From Thiotrichaceae bacterium UBA973 (GTDB lineage Bacteria > Pseudomonadota > Gammaproteobacteria > Eutrophobiales > Eutrophobiaceae), in the NCBI GenBank assembly GCA_002292815.1, contig DBBX01000011.1, positions 847-45,074 on the forward strand: DNA of 44,228 nucleotides, written 5' to 3'. The position numbers and the translations under genes were made by a program. The first letter of the stretch is position 1. Each line of letters opens with the position of its first letter. The notes under the pieces are model-generated. The model was not told the origin of the DNA and made no database searches. It saw only the letters and a list, made by a program, of their open reading frames with translations. This document shows positions 34,192-43,749 of this stretch, in pieces.

Positions 34192-35094
34192 ATGATCGGC
34201 AACTATCTATTGAGTGGCAGATTTCAGGCCATTGCAGTGACAACCTTTAGTGCCTTGATTTCGTTGTTAATGCCGCCGCTTGCCTTTCTAATTAGTGGCT
34301 CTGTTGTTGCCTTGATTACCCTGAGGAAAGGGGCAACTGTTGCACTGCAAATATTGATGGCAAGTCTGTTGGTGTTAGTGGCATTTGCACTAATTGCAAA
34401 ATTACCAATAGAACTGGTTTTTGCTTACGCATTAGTGATTTGGTTGCCTGTCTGGTCCGCAGCGATGTTACTTCGTTATTGTGAACGGCAGGGCCTATTA
34501 CTACTTGCAGCAGGATTATTGGCAACGGCGTTAATTGTTGCGATATATCTCATCATCGGAGATGTATCTGCGTGGTGGCAGCAATGGTTGACTATCATGC
34601 TAGAGAAAACGGTGCCGCCAGAAGAAACAGACCAATATAAAGAAGTATTGGCACCAGCAGTTGGCATGGTCAATGCAATGATGATTGCCGGCTTTATGTT
34701 GAATGTACTTATGAGTGTTTTGTGCGGTAGGTGGTGGCAATCAAGATTGTTTAACCCCGGGGCATTTCAAAAGGAATTTTATGCACTGAACTTACCATCG
34801 CAAATGTTGCCAGTAAGTGCCCTGATTGTACTGTTGGTAATTGTACTTGCTGAACCGTGGCAACATCTGTTCAGAGATATTATGGTTGTTTTGATGTTTA
34901 TGTATCTGATACAAGGCATCTCGTCAGTACATCGAAACGTTGATAAATTAAAGCTATCAACGGCTTGGATCGTATCGATGTATTGTTTGTTATTACTGTT
35001 ACCGCAAATGGCATTATTTATTGCCTGTTTGGGTATGACCGACGTTTATGTTGGTTGGCGTAGAGGAAAAATTGGCTCGAAAAACGAATTGTGA
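34192..35094 (+). CDS. DUF2232 integral membrane protein
   Basis: 300 residues with about eight hydrophobic helices (e.g. AVTTFSALISLLMPPLAFLI, LLLAAGLLATALIVAIYLII, VSALIVLLVIVLAEPW). It is the DUF2232/YybS-like protein usually encoded between rpsR and rplI in many Gammaproteobacteria. Function is not established; the conserved place between ribosomal genes and the distant relation to ECF-type membrane components suggest a role in the envelope. No Shine-Dalgarno is obvious before ATG 34192. Confidence 0.82.
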   Translation: MIGNYLLSGRFQAIAVTTFSALISLLMPPLAFLISGSVVALITLRKGATVALQILMASLLVLVAFALIAKLPIELVFAYALVIWLPVWSAAMLLRYCERQGLLLLAAGLLATALIVAIYLIIGDVSAWWQQWLTIMLEKTVPPEETDQYKEVLAPAVGMVNAMMIAGFMLNVLMSVLCGRWWQSRLFNPGAFQKEFYALNLPSQMLPVSALIVLLVIVLAEPWQHLFRDIMVVLMFMYLIQGISSVHRNVDKLKLSTAWIVSMYCLLLLLPQMALFIACLGMTDVYVGWRRGKIGSKNEL

Positions 35095-35153
35095 GACGAG
35101 TCAGTTACAAAAGAATCTGTTATTATAAAATCGTTATGAATTGAGGTAGTCTG

Positions 35154-35612
35154 ATGGAAGTTATTTTGCTTGAAAAAGTACATAAACTCGGTGAGTTAGG
35201 TGATCAGGTCAAGGTAAAGCCTGGTTTTGGTCGAAATTATCTTATCCCGAGTGGTAAGGCCGTATCTGCGACTGTTGATAATATTGCCAAGTTTGATGCT
35301 CGAAGAGCTGAGCTTGAGAAACATCAACAAGAATCTCTCACTGCGGCGACTGCTCGTGCTGAGAAATTAAATACAGTAAATATTTCGATTTCACGTAAAG
35401 CAGGGGCTGAAGGTAAATTATTTGGCTCCGTTGGCACTATCGATATAGCTGACACGGTAACTGAGTCGGGTGTCGAGCTAGTTAAGCATGAAATTAGATT
35501 ACCAGATGGACCGATACGTAGTACGGGTGAATTTGAAGTTGATGTTCATCTTCATGCCGATGTATCTGCCAAAATTAAAGTGAATGTTGTTGCTGAAGAA
35601 GAAGAAGATTAA
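35154..35612 (+). CDS. rplI: 50S ribosomal protein L9
   Basis: 152 residues. N-terminal domain MEVILLEKVHKLGELGDQVKV and KPGFGRNYLIPSGKA are invariant in L9; a helix links to the C-terminal domain (GKLFGSVGTIDIAD, VELVKHEIRLPDGPIRSTGE). L9 binds at the L1 stalk base and helps keep the reading frame. GAGGT lies 8 bases before ATG. It is followed by a good terminator. Confidence 0.98.
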   Translation: MEVILLEKVHKLGELGDQVKVKPGFGRNYLIPSGKAVSATVDNIAKFDARRAELEKHQQESLTAATARAEKLNTVNISISRKAGAEGKLFGSVGTIDIADTVTESGVELVKHEIRLPDGPIRSTGEFEVDVHLHADVSAKIKVNVVAEEEED

Positions 35613-35649
35613 TTTTTCATCCAGCACAGCAATACAATTTAATTCTTCT

Positions 35650-35673
35650 AAATAGCCTTTTATAAGGCTATTT
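35650..35673 (+). terminator. Rho-independent terminator after rplI
   Basis: AAATAGCCTT-TTAT-AAGGCTATTT hairpin followed by GTTGTTTTATTT. It closes the rpsF–rplI operon ahead of dnaB. Confidence 0.85.
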
Positions 35674-35712
35674 GTTGTTTTATTTGGATCGATTCTCGAT
35701 CCAGGGACTGTT

Positions 35713-37116
35713 ATGCAGGAATCGATACATACATCTTTATCGAGTGATGCTGAGACTCTGGCATTAAAGATTCCGCCGCATTCCATAGAAGCAGAACAAG
35801 CCGTTTTAGGCGGCGCATTCCTTGATAAAGAAGCCTGGGACAAGGTCGTCGAACGCGTTCGCGAAGAAGATTTCTACCGAAAAGATCACCGTATTATCTT
35901 TCGCGCTATAAGTGCGCTCAGTGAAGATGGACAACCCTATGATATTGTTACGGTTGCCGAGTGGTTGGAAAACCACCAGTTACTCGATGAAGCCGGTGGT
36001 ATGCGTAACCTTGCTGCTCTTGCTGAAAACACACCGAGTGCAAGTAATATCAGTGCCTATGCTGATATCGTCCGTAAACGCTCTATTCTCAGACAGCTAA
36101 TTAGTGCAACAACCGATATTAACGATACTGTATTTAATCCTCAGGGTCGCAGTAGCGAACAGATCCTCGAATTCGCCGAACAAACGGTTTTTGAAATTGC
36201 CGAAAATGAAAATCGTGGTCGAAAAAGTTACCAAGAGATCAAGGAATTTCTGAAAGAAGCGCTGAATAGAGTGGATGAGTTGTTTCACAAAGACAGTCCT
36301 ATAACGGGCATAGCAACTGGTTATGAAGACCTTGATTTAAAGACAGCAGGTTTTCAGCGTTCGGATTTAATTATTGTTGCTGGCAGACCCTCTATGGGTA
36401 AGACCGCCTTTGCAGTAAACATTGCAGAAAATGCAGCGATTAAAGGACAGCATAGTGTTGCAATTTTCAGTATGGAAATGCCGGGTGAACAACTCGCCAT
36501 GCGTATGATGTCGTCCTTAGGTCGAATTGATCAACATAAAGTCCGAACAGGAAAACTGGATGATGATGATTGGCCTCGATTGACATCGGCAGTTGGTATG
36601 TTACAAGAAACGCGCATGTTTATTGATGATACGCCGGCACTAACACCAGCAGAACTAAGAGCACGCTGTCGTCGTATCTCAAGAGAGCATGGGCTCGATC
36701 TTGTTGTTGTCGATTATTTGCAGTTGATGCAAGTAGCGGGAACAAATGAAAATAGGGCAACAGAAATTTCAGAAATTTCACGTTCCTTAAAAGCGATGGC
36801 AAAAGAACTTAAAGTGCCTGTCATCGCATTATCTCAGTTAAATCGAAGCCTTGAATCGCGTACAGATAGAAGACCTGTGATGTCAGACTTACGCGAATCA
36901 GGCGCTATTGAACAAGACGCTGATGTGATTCTGTTTATCTATCGTGATGAAGTTTATGATGAAGAGAGTAACGATAAGGGCATAGCAGAAATAATTATCG
37001 GTAAACAACGTAATGGCCCGATAGGAAAGGTTAAATTGGCTTTTCGTGGTCAATACACACGTTTTGAGAATCTAGCCGATGATTATGTTCATTCTCCTTC
37101 CGGGTTCTCTGAATGA
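35713..37116 (+). CDS. dnaB: Replicative DNA helicase
   Basis: 467 residues. N-terminal DnaB collar (PHSIEAEQAVLGGAFLD, ~23–39), linker, and RecA-like motor with Walker A GRPSMGKTAFAVNIA (~225–239), IFSMEMPGEQLAMRM, the VVVDYLQLM Walker B, LSQLNRSLESR and MSDLRESGAIEQDADVI. It unwinds DNA at the replication fork as a hexamer. AGGGA precedes ATG 35713. The stop overlaps the alr start in ATGA, so the two are coupled. No intein: the P-loop and H4 region are uninterrupted. Confidence 0.97.
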   Translation: MQESIHTSLSSDAETLALKIPPHSIEAEQAVLGGAFLDKEAWDKVVERVREEDFYRKDHRIIFRAISALSEDGQPYDIVTVAEWLENHQLLDEAGGMRNLAALAENTPSASNISAYADIVRKRSILRQLISATTDINDTVFNPQGRSSEQILEFAEQTVFEIAENENRGRKSYQEIKEFLKEALNRVDELFHKDSPITGIATGYEDLDLKTAGFQRSDLIIVAGRPSMGKTAFAVNIAENAAIKGQHSVAIFSMEMPGEQLAMRMMSSLGRIDQHKVRTGKLDDDDWPRLTSAVGMLQETRMFIDDTPALTPAELRARCRRISREHGLDLVVVDYLQLMQVAGTNENRATEISEISRSLKAMAKELKVPVIALSQLNRSLESRTDRRPVMSDLRESGAIEQDADVILFIYRDEVYDEESNDKGIAEIIIGKQRNGPIGKVKLAFRGQYTRFENLADDYVHSPSGFSE

Positions 37117-38192
37117 CACGACCATCAAGGGTTGTCATTGATAAACAGGCACTGAAACACAATCTCCAACGAGTACGGGAACTAGCTCCCCATTCAAAAA
37201 TTATGGCGATCATCAAGGCCGATGCTTATGGTCATGGTTTGGTCAGAGTCGCTAATACGCTTAGTGATGCAGATGCATTTGGTGTTGCCTGTCTTGAAGA
37301 AGCCGAACAGTTAAGATCTGCATCGATTACAGCTCCGATAGTCTTGCTTGAAGGTCCACATAAGGCCGTTGATTTAACATCAATCGTTCAATTACAACTT
37401 GAAATAATAATCCACAACGAATTTCAGTTAGAAATATTAGAACAAGCTACGCTAGATAAAGCACTTCAAGTCTGGGTGAAAATAGATACCGGTATGCATC
37501 GGCTTGGGTTCCCGCTAGAAAAAGCAGCAGAAGTCTTAAAGCGCGTCGAAAGTTGTAAGAACATAAAACCTTCTTTTCGATTAATGACACATCTTGCTAC
37601 GGCTAATGAAAATGACAATCCATTAACAAAACAACAATTAGATAACTTCAAACAAGTTTGTTTTGGGTTAGATGTAGAAAAAACGATTGCCAATTCTGCA
37701 GCAGTAATCAACTTTCCAGAGATGCATGATGAATGGATACGTCCAGGATTGATGCTCTATGGTGTTTCCCCCATGACAGACAGACATGCGCAAGAGCTGA
37801 GATTAAAACCGGTGATGACTTTAGAATCTGAATTAATCACGATTCAAAGATTAAAAAAAGGTGAGCCAGTAGGTTATGGCGCTACCTGGCGTTGTCCTGA
37901 AGACATGCCTGTCGGTGTCGTAGCAGCTGGTTACGGTGACGGATTTCCGCGTCATGCCAAGTCAGGTACACCAGTTCTTGTCAATGATGTTCGTTGCGCG
38001 TTAATAGGTCGTGCCTCAATGGATATGTTGACTATCGATCTTAGAAATCAACCGCAGGCCAAGATTGGTGACAGGGTTGTCTTATGGGGTGAGTCTCTGC
38101 CTGTAGAAGAAATTGCCCATTATGCGGATACCATTCCCTATGAATTATTATGTGGTGTCCATAAGCGATTGGAATTTATTGAGCGTGGCTAA
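37113..38192 (+). CDS. alr: Alanine racemase
   Basis: 359 residues, standard size. The PLP lysine is K35 in AIIKADAYGHGL, and the opposite-face catalytic tyrosine is in the family's GYGATWRCPED region; GYGDGFPRHA and GRASMDMLTIDL are conserved. It makes D-alanine for peptidoglycan. ATG 37113 overlaps dnaB, and the last eight bases overlap radA. Confidence 0.96.
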   Translation: MTRPSRVVIDKQALKHNLQRVRELAPHSKIMAIIKADAYGHGLVRVANTLSDADAFGVACLEEAEQLRSASITAPIVLLEGPHKAVDLTSIVQLQLEIIIHNEFQLEILEQATLDKALQVWVKIDTGMHRLGFPLEKAAEVLKRVESCKNIKPSFRLMTHLATANENDNPLTKQQLDNFKQVCFGLDVEKTIANSAAVINFPEMHDEWIRPGLMLYGVSPMTDRHAQELRLKPVMTLESELITIQRLKKGEPVGYGATWRCPEDMPVGVVAAGYGDGFPRHAKSGTPVLVNDVRCALIGRASMDMLTIDLRNQPQAKIGDRVVLWGESLPVEEIAHYADTIPYELLCGVHKRLEFIERG

Positions 38193-39558
38193 ACCAAAAA
38201 TTCAATTTCAATGTAATGAATGTGGTGCTGAGACCCCAAAGTGGGTTGGTCAGTGTCCTGAGTGTATGGCCTGGAATACACTTCAGGAAAGTTTAGTTGA
38301 AAAGAAAACGGCATCTAACTCTAGCCGTTTTCGAGAACATCTTGCCGGGCCATCAGAAGTTTGTTCTCTTGATTCCGTTGAAATGTCAGAGACACCAAGA
38401 CAAGCAACTGGATTAGCAGAATTGGATCGTGTCATGGGTGGTGGTCTTGTTAATGGTTCCGTGACATTAATTGGCGGTGATCCTGGTATCGGTAAATCAA
38501 CCCTGTTATTGCAGACGTTAGCTTGTTTGGACAGTGCTTCTGGCGTGCCAAGCTTGTATGTGACAGGTGAAGAATCTGCACAACAGGTAGGGCTGCGTGG
38601 TAAGCGTTTAGGATTGTCTTTAGGTTCATTACGAATTTTAACCGAGAATCATCTTGAACGAATTTTGAATGTCGCCAGCAAAGAAAAGGCGAAAGTGATA
38701 GTCATTGACTCAATTCAAACCGTCTATAGTGACATGCTGCAATCGGCACCGGGATCAGTCGCACAAGTAAGAGAATGTGCAGCGCAATTGGTAAGGTTTG
38801 CTAAACAAACGGACACCGCCTTGTTTTTAGTTGGACATGTTACTAAAGAAGGAGCATTAGCCGGCCCCAGAGTATTGGAACACATGGTCGATACGGTGCT
38901 TTACTTTGAGGGTGATAGTAGTAGTCGTTATCGTGTTGTCCGCACTGTTAAAAATCGTTATGGCGCGGTGAACGAATTAGGAATCTTCGCCATGACCGAT
39001 AAAGGATTAAGAGAAGTCTCTAACCCATCGGCTATATTTTTATCGCGTCATGACGATCAAGTTTCAGGTAGTGCCATCATGGTGACAAGAGAAGGAACTC
39101 GACCGATGTTAGTTGAAGTGCAAGCGTTGGTTGATCAATCACATTTAGGTAACCCTCGGCGTGTTGCATTAGGGCTGGAACAAAACAGACTGGCAATGTT
39201 ACTCGCGGTATTACATCGTCACGCTGGAATATCCATGAGTGATCAGGATGTGTTTATTAACGTTGTCGGTGGTGTGCGAATCGCTGAGACAGCGGCAGAT
39301 TTACCATTGCTATTGGCAATTATCTCAAGCTTCAAAAACAAACCCCTTCCCAATAACATGGTGATGTTTGGCGAAGTAGGTTTATCTGGCGAGATCCGGC
39401 CTATTCAAAATGGTATGGAAAGATTAAATGAAGCTGCTAAACATGGTTTTAAACAATCACTGATCCCAGTAGCAAACAATCCGAAAGTAGCTGTACCTGA
39501 TATGGATATTCAAACAGTGACGCATGTTTCTCAGGTAATGGAAAAAGTAGGTCTATAA
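38185..39558 (+). CDS. radA: DNA repair protein RadA
   Basis: 457 residues from GTG 38185 (VAKPKIQFQCNECGAETPKW), the usual N-terminus; the upstream in-frame ATG at 38113 would place 24 alien residues inside alr. Zinc finger CNECG…CPEC (~10–28), Walker A GGDPGIGKSTLLLQT (~95–109), VIVIDSIQTVYSD, the RadA-specific KNRYG motif (KNRFG in most members) and a C-terminal Lon-like domain with GGVRIAETAADLPLLLA. RadA drives branch migration during recombination. It shares eight bases with alr. Confidence 0.95.
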   Translation: MAKPKIQFQCNECGAETPKWVGQCPECMAWNTLQESLVEKKTASNSSRFREHLAGPSEVCSLDSVEMSETPRQATGLAELDRVMGGGLVNGSVTLIGGDPGIGKSTLLLQTLACLDSASGVPSLYVTGEESAQQVGLRGKRLGLSLGSLRILTENHLERILNVASKEKAKVIVIDSIQTVYSDMLQSAPGSVAQVRECAAQLVRFAKQTDTALFLVGHVTKEGALAGPRVLEHMVDTVLYFEGDSSSRYRVVRTVKNRYGAVNELGIFAMTDKGLREVSNPSAIFLSRHDDQVSGSAIMVTREGTRPMLVEVQALVDQSHLGNPRRVALGLEQNRLAMLLAVLHRHAGISMSDQDVFINVVGGVRIAETAADLPLLLAIISSFKNKPLPNNMVMFGEVGLSGEIRPIQNGMERLNEAAKHGFKQSLIPVANNPKVAVPDMDIQTVTHVSQVMEKVGL

Positions 39559-39676
39559 TATCTAAACAAAGATAACGATTTAGTGATGGAGTTCATCTTC
39601 TAATTATTGGTATTATTAGTGTGAATCAAATCTGTTTGACTACAAGATAAATCAGTGAACAAGAAATGGAAGCTTA

Positions 39677-41941
39677 ATGGATATTCGGATGAATAAAATA
39701 AAAGACTGGTTTTATTTTTTGCCAATCAGGATAAAACTACTTTTAGTTTCAGGTCTTGTATTTTTAATGTTGGTCCTGATGTCAAACTATTTTTTAAATC
39801 ATTATAGCGAACTAAGCCTTAAAGACCAGTTTACGGTTAGCTCAAAAAGAACTGTCAATATCATTGCGCAGTTACTCCACAAAAATATTTCTTCAGAGAA
39901 CTTAAAGGATATAAGCAAGATTGATTTTATTGAAAAGATCAGTGTTACATACCTAGATGGCAGTCAAATGCATGAGTGGGATAGCGAAGATTACCTTTGG
40001 GACCAACTAAAATATTTCAAAATAGAGTTTCCTGATAACCCTGAAGTCAGTGATATTTCTATTGCCATTAATCATGAAAAATATATGGCATCAAATCAAA
40101 TAAAACTGTCAAATTTCAATAAATTCACATTTTATATCACCAGCTTAATAACACTTTTGATAATACTAATCGTTAATTTATTAGTTATAGGTCCTATTGA
40201 CTCAATCTGTAATAATTTAGACAAATATTCTGATGCAGAAGATGAGTTTGATGACGATGATGATGACGATAAGAGTAGAAGTCAAATTATTGAGTTGAGT
40301 AAAACAATTGGAGCATTAAAACGAAGTATTGGGCACCGGAGGGAGAAAGAGCTTCAGTTGGTCGCAATACAGATGAGGCTTTCCTCTGTACTTAATTCTA
40401 TAGGCGATGCGATTATAACGATAAACAAGGATAGTAATATTGTTATGGTTAATCTGGCATTTGAAAGAATTTGGGGGCATTCTAAAGATAATGTTATCGG
40501 AAAAAAATTAGAAGATATGATGCCGGAGAAATATCGCAGTTCTCATAAGGCTGGTTTAGAAAGATATCTTACAACAGGTGTGGAACATGTAATCAATCAA
40601 AATCTGGAATTAGAAGCATTACATGCTAACGGCACTGTATTTCCAATTGAAATACATATATCCGAAACACGGATAAATGATGACTTGTTTTTTACTGCGG
40701 CTATAAGAGATATTACTCAACGCAAGAAAATCGAGCAAGAATTACTAAATGCAAAGGAAAATGTCGAGGAAATGCTGGAAACCAGAACACATGATTTGGT
40801 AACCCGTTTAAATGAATTGGATTGCCTTTATGGCTTGTCGAAATTAATAGAGGAGGGCAATAAAAATATAAGTCATATATTAAAAGAAACGCTGGTGTTA
40901 ATAACTACGGCATGCAAGTTTACTGATAATGTTTGTTGTCTGATTTATTATGATGGACATGAATATAGAACTAAAAACTATAAAGAATCCAAGTGGAAGT
41001 TGAAGCAAGATATTAAAATAAAGGATAAAGTAAAAGGGTATATTATCCTTTTCTACCTAGAAGAAAATTACCCTGACACAAAAAATCAGTTCCTTAAGTA
41101 TGAGGAAAGAATCCTGGGCATAGTGTGTGTCCGTTTGAGTAGATATCTTGAACATAATGCAGCCAAAGAGGAACTCGACACTGCTAACCAAGCATTACGC
41201 GAAACTCAAATGCAATTAATTCAGGCTGGAAAACTGGATACAATAGGCACGCTTTCTGCTGGTGTTGCCCATGAAGTTAAAAATCCATTGGCAGTAATTC
41301 AATTGGGCATTGATTATTTTAATAAAAAGACATTCGATAATGAGAATATCAAAGAAGTTATCCATGAGATGGATGATGCGATAGGACGAGCCGATTCTGT
41401 TATTAAAGAATTAGTCAACTTTTCTGCCTCTAATGATCTGTCTTTGGAAACGCTAGATGTTAATCAATTGATTGATGATTCTTTAATGCTGGTCAAACAT
41501 GAAATTTTGAAAAACAATATCAACATCAATAAGCATTATTATGAAGATCTAGCTACTATATCTGGTGACAAACAAAAACTAGGACAAGTGATTATAAATT
41601 TAGTTATTAATGCAATACATGCCATGGAAAAATCAGATATTAAAACACTAAAAATAAGAACTTTCTCGTGTACAATAGATGATTTATCGCTTGAAAATAC
41701 TGGTAAATTCAACCTTAATGACACAGTAGTTGTTATAAGTATAGAAGATACGGGAACAGGAATAGATGAAGAAAAACAAAGCAAGCTTTTTGACCCGTTT
41801 TTCACGACCAAACCTAGCGGGAAAGGCACTGGTTTAGGGTTAACCGTCTGCCAAAATATCGTACGACTTCATGGCGGGACATTGAGGTTCGAAAATGCTA
41901 AAACTGGCGGTGCAATTGCCAAACTACTTTTTAAAGTTTGA
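39677..41941 (+). CDS. Membrane sensor histidine kinase with PAS and GAF-like domains
   Basis: 754 residues. TM1 ~19–38 and TM2 ~150–172 flank a small periplasmic sensor of about 110 residues. Just inside TM2, where HAMP is expected, lies an acidic stretch with seven consecutive Asp (192–198). Next are a PAS domain (~228–345; LNSIGDAIITINKDSNIVMV, AAIRDITQRKKIEQELL), a domain with the CLIYYDGHEYRTKNYKES and IILFYLEENYP pattern seen in a GAF-like class of kinases (~380–495), HisKA with H532 in SAGVAHEVKNPLAVIQLG, and HATPase_c with VIINLVINAIHAMEKS, DTGTGID and SGKGTGLGLTVCQNI. It should phosphorylate the receiver encoded 17 bases downstream. Ligand unknown. GGAAG precedes ATG. Confidence 0.9.
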   Translation: MDIRMNKIKDWFYFLPIRIKLLLVSGLVFLMLVLMSNYFLNHYSELSLKDQFTVSSKRTVNIIAQLLHKNISSENLKDISKIDFIEKISVTYLDGSQMHEWDSEDYLWDQLKYFKIEFPDNPEVSDISIAINHEKYMASNQIKLSNFNKFTFYITSLITLLIILIVNLLVIGPIDSICNNLDKYSDAEDEFDDDDDDDKSRSQIIELSKTIGALKRSIGHRREKELQLVAIQMRLSSVLNSIGDAIITINKDSNIVMVNLAFERIWGHSKDNVIGKKLEDMMPEKYRSSHKAGLERYLTTGVEHVINQNLELEALHANGTVFPIEIHISETRINDDLFFTAAIRDITQRKKIEQELLNAKENVEEMLETRTHDLVTRLNELDCLYGLSKLIEEGNKNISHILKETLVLITTACKFTDNVCCLIYYDGHEYRTKNYKESKWKLKQDIKIKDKVKGYIILFYLEENYPDTKNQFLKYEERILGIVCVRLSRYLEHNAAKEELDTANQALRETQMQLIQAGKLDTIGTLSAGVAHEVKNPLAVIQLGIDYFNKKTFDNENIKEVIHEMDDAIGRADSVIKELVNFSASNDLSLETLDVNQLIDDSLMLVKHEILKNNININKHYYEDLATISGDKQKLGQVIINLVINAIHAMEKSDIKTLKIRTFSCTIDDLSLENTGKFNLNDTVVVISIEDTGTGIDEEKQSKLFDPFFTTKPSGKGTGLGLTVCQNIVRLHGGTLRFENAKTGGAIAKLLFKV

Positions 41942-41958
41942 TGGGATAAATAACTATT

Positions 41959-42336
41959 ATGAGTAAACATAAAATACTTATTGTTGATGATGAAGTAAAT
42001 CTAACCAAGATGTTGAAACTAAATCTTGATGAGACAAATAAATTCGACACGAGAATTCTTAATGACGGAAAATTAGCGATTGATCTCGTTAAAGAGTTTA
42101 TGCCAGATTTGGTGCTGTTAGATGTGATGATGCCAGATATTCAAGGAAACGAAATTGCAGATCAAATATTACAAGACGATGAGATTAAGCATATCAAAAT
42201 CATATTTTTGACTGCGATCGTTACTAAAAATGAAATTCCGGAAGAAAGCAAAACTATCGGAGGTAGAAAATTTATTGCAAAACCTGTCAAAGCAGATGAT
42301 TTAATTACAACAATTGAGGAAGTACTGGCAGGATAA
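41959..42336 (+). CDS. Single-domain response regulator (CheY-like)
   Basis: 125 residues, receiver only. Acidic pocket ILIVDDEVN, phosphoacceptor D55 in PDLVLLDVMMPD, Thr in IFLTAI and K108 in KFIAKPVKADD are intact. Without an output domain it must act by protein contact or relay phosphate. It follows the kinase by 17 bases and precedes the sigma-54 regulator by 7, so all three form one transcript. Confidence 0.92.
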   Translation: MSKHKILIVDDEVNLTKMLKLNLDETNKFDTRILNDGKLAIDLVKEFMPDLVLLDVMMPDIQGNEIADQILQDDEIKHIKIIFLTAIVTKNEIPEESKTIGGRKFIAKPVKADDLITTIEEVLAG

Positions 42337-42343
42337 TTTATTT

Positions 42344-43749
42344 ATGTCAAAAACACCCAAAATTTTACTAATAGAAGATGACTAGTCTGTTGCAAAATTA
42401 ATCAGCCGTTATCTCGACGAAGAAAATATTCATATAGAGCATATCGATAATGGAACGGAAGGACTGGCTTATATAGAGTCAAAATTACCTGATCTTGTTT
42501 TACTCGATTTAAACCTGCCTGATGCTGATGGATTGGATATCCTAAAAAAAATCCATTTAGAAAGTATACCTAGTGAGGTCATCATCATCACTGGGCATGG
42601 TAATGTTAATGTCGTTGTCGAGGCTATGAAATATGGGGCATTTGATTTTCTGACGAAACCCTTTGACGGAGAACGGCTAACAGTTTCTATTAACAATGCT
42701 ATAGAACATCACCGACTGACTGGAATTGTAGAAGAATTTGAAGAATTAAATCGAAGTCGTTTTCAAAAGTTTATTGGCTGTTCTAACCCAATGCAGGCCA
42801 TATATAGCATTATAGAGAACGCCGCGCCAAGTAAGGCTACGGTCTTTATTCTTGGAGAAAGTGGAACGGGTAAAGAACTTTGTGCAGAAGCAATTCATAA
42901 ACTAAGTGATCGAAACAAAAGTCCCTTTGTACCATTAAACTGCGCTGCAATACCGAAAGACTTAGTCGAAAGTGAAATATTTGGCCATGTAAAAGGTTCC
43001 TTCACAGGCGCCATGAAAGACAGGCAAGGGGCTGTGTCTCAGGCTGACCATGGCACTTTGTTTCTTGATGAAATTGGTGAAATGAATATCGATTTACAAG
43101 CAAAGCTATTGCGATTTTTACAGACAGGTCAATATCAAAGGGTTGGTAGCAATTCTCTGGAAACGGTTAATGTTCGTATTGTCTGTGCTACTAATAGAGA
43201 TCCATTAAACGAAGTAAAAGAAGGACGTTTTCGTGAGGACTTATATTATCGCTTAAATGTAATCCCTATAAACTTGCCACCACTTCGTGATAGGGATAAT
43301 GATGTCATATTAATTGCCAGACACTTTTTAAAACTATTCAACAAAGAAGAGAATAAGGAGTTTACTCAATTCTCAATTGATGTCGAAAAGGTATTTTTAA
43401 AATACGAGTGGCCAGGCAATGTAAGACAGTTAGAAAATACGGTTAGAAATGTGGTTGTCCTAAACAAAGGTACTGAAGTGTCTGTTGCAATGTTACCAGA
43501 AGATATCACAAGAACACCTGTCGTTAGTGTTACATCAGGTTCTGAAGTGGTTTCATTGATTGAAAAACGATAGAAGAAAAAGATGGCAAAGACTTTTCAA
43601 TCATGGATATAAAACCATTATGGGTAATTGAGAAGGAAGCCATTACACAAGCTATCGATGCATGTGATGGGAACATACCAAAAGCAGCAGCTATGCTAGA
43701 TGTAAGCCCGTCAACACTCTATCGAAAAAAACAATCGTGGGTTCAATGA
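42344..43749 (+). pseudogene. NtrC-type sigma-54 response regulator, broken by an in-frame TAG and a -1 frameshift
   Basis: From ATG 42344 the frame reads MSKTPKILLIEDD then TAG (42383–42385), then SVAKLISRYLDEE and a receiver with phosphoacceptor D55 (PDLVLLDLNLPDADG). The usual residue here fits Gln (CAG to TAG). The AAA+ domain is full: GESGTGKE, GSFTGA loop (GAFTGA in most), TLFLDEIGEM, and the WPGNVRQLENTVRN region. The frame then stops at TAG 43571–43573; the missing Fis-type HTH (IEKEAITQAIDACDGN, KAAAMLDVSPSTLYRKK) continues in the -1 frame from the run GAAAAAC at 43562–43568 to TGA 43747–43749. Both repairs give one continuous regulator of ~468 residues. Restart at ATG 42533 would lose the phosphorylation site. 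It may be a pseudogene, a recoded gene or a sequence artefact. Confidence 0.85.

Noticed and set aside
38113..38184. Upstream ATG start for radA
   Set aside because: It adds 24 residues encoded out of frame within alr; RadA normally begins about where GTG 38185 does.
42383..42385. TAG as pyrrolysine or a reassigned sense codon
   Set aside because: Several intact genes in the window end with TAG, the site fits a simple CAG-to-TAG change, and the same gene has a second lesion; kept only as a test, not as a claim.
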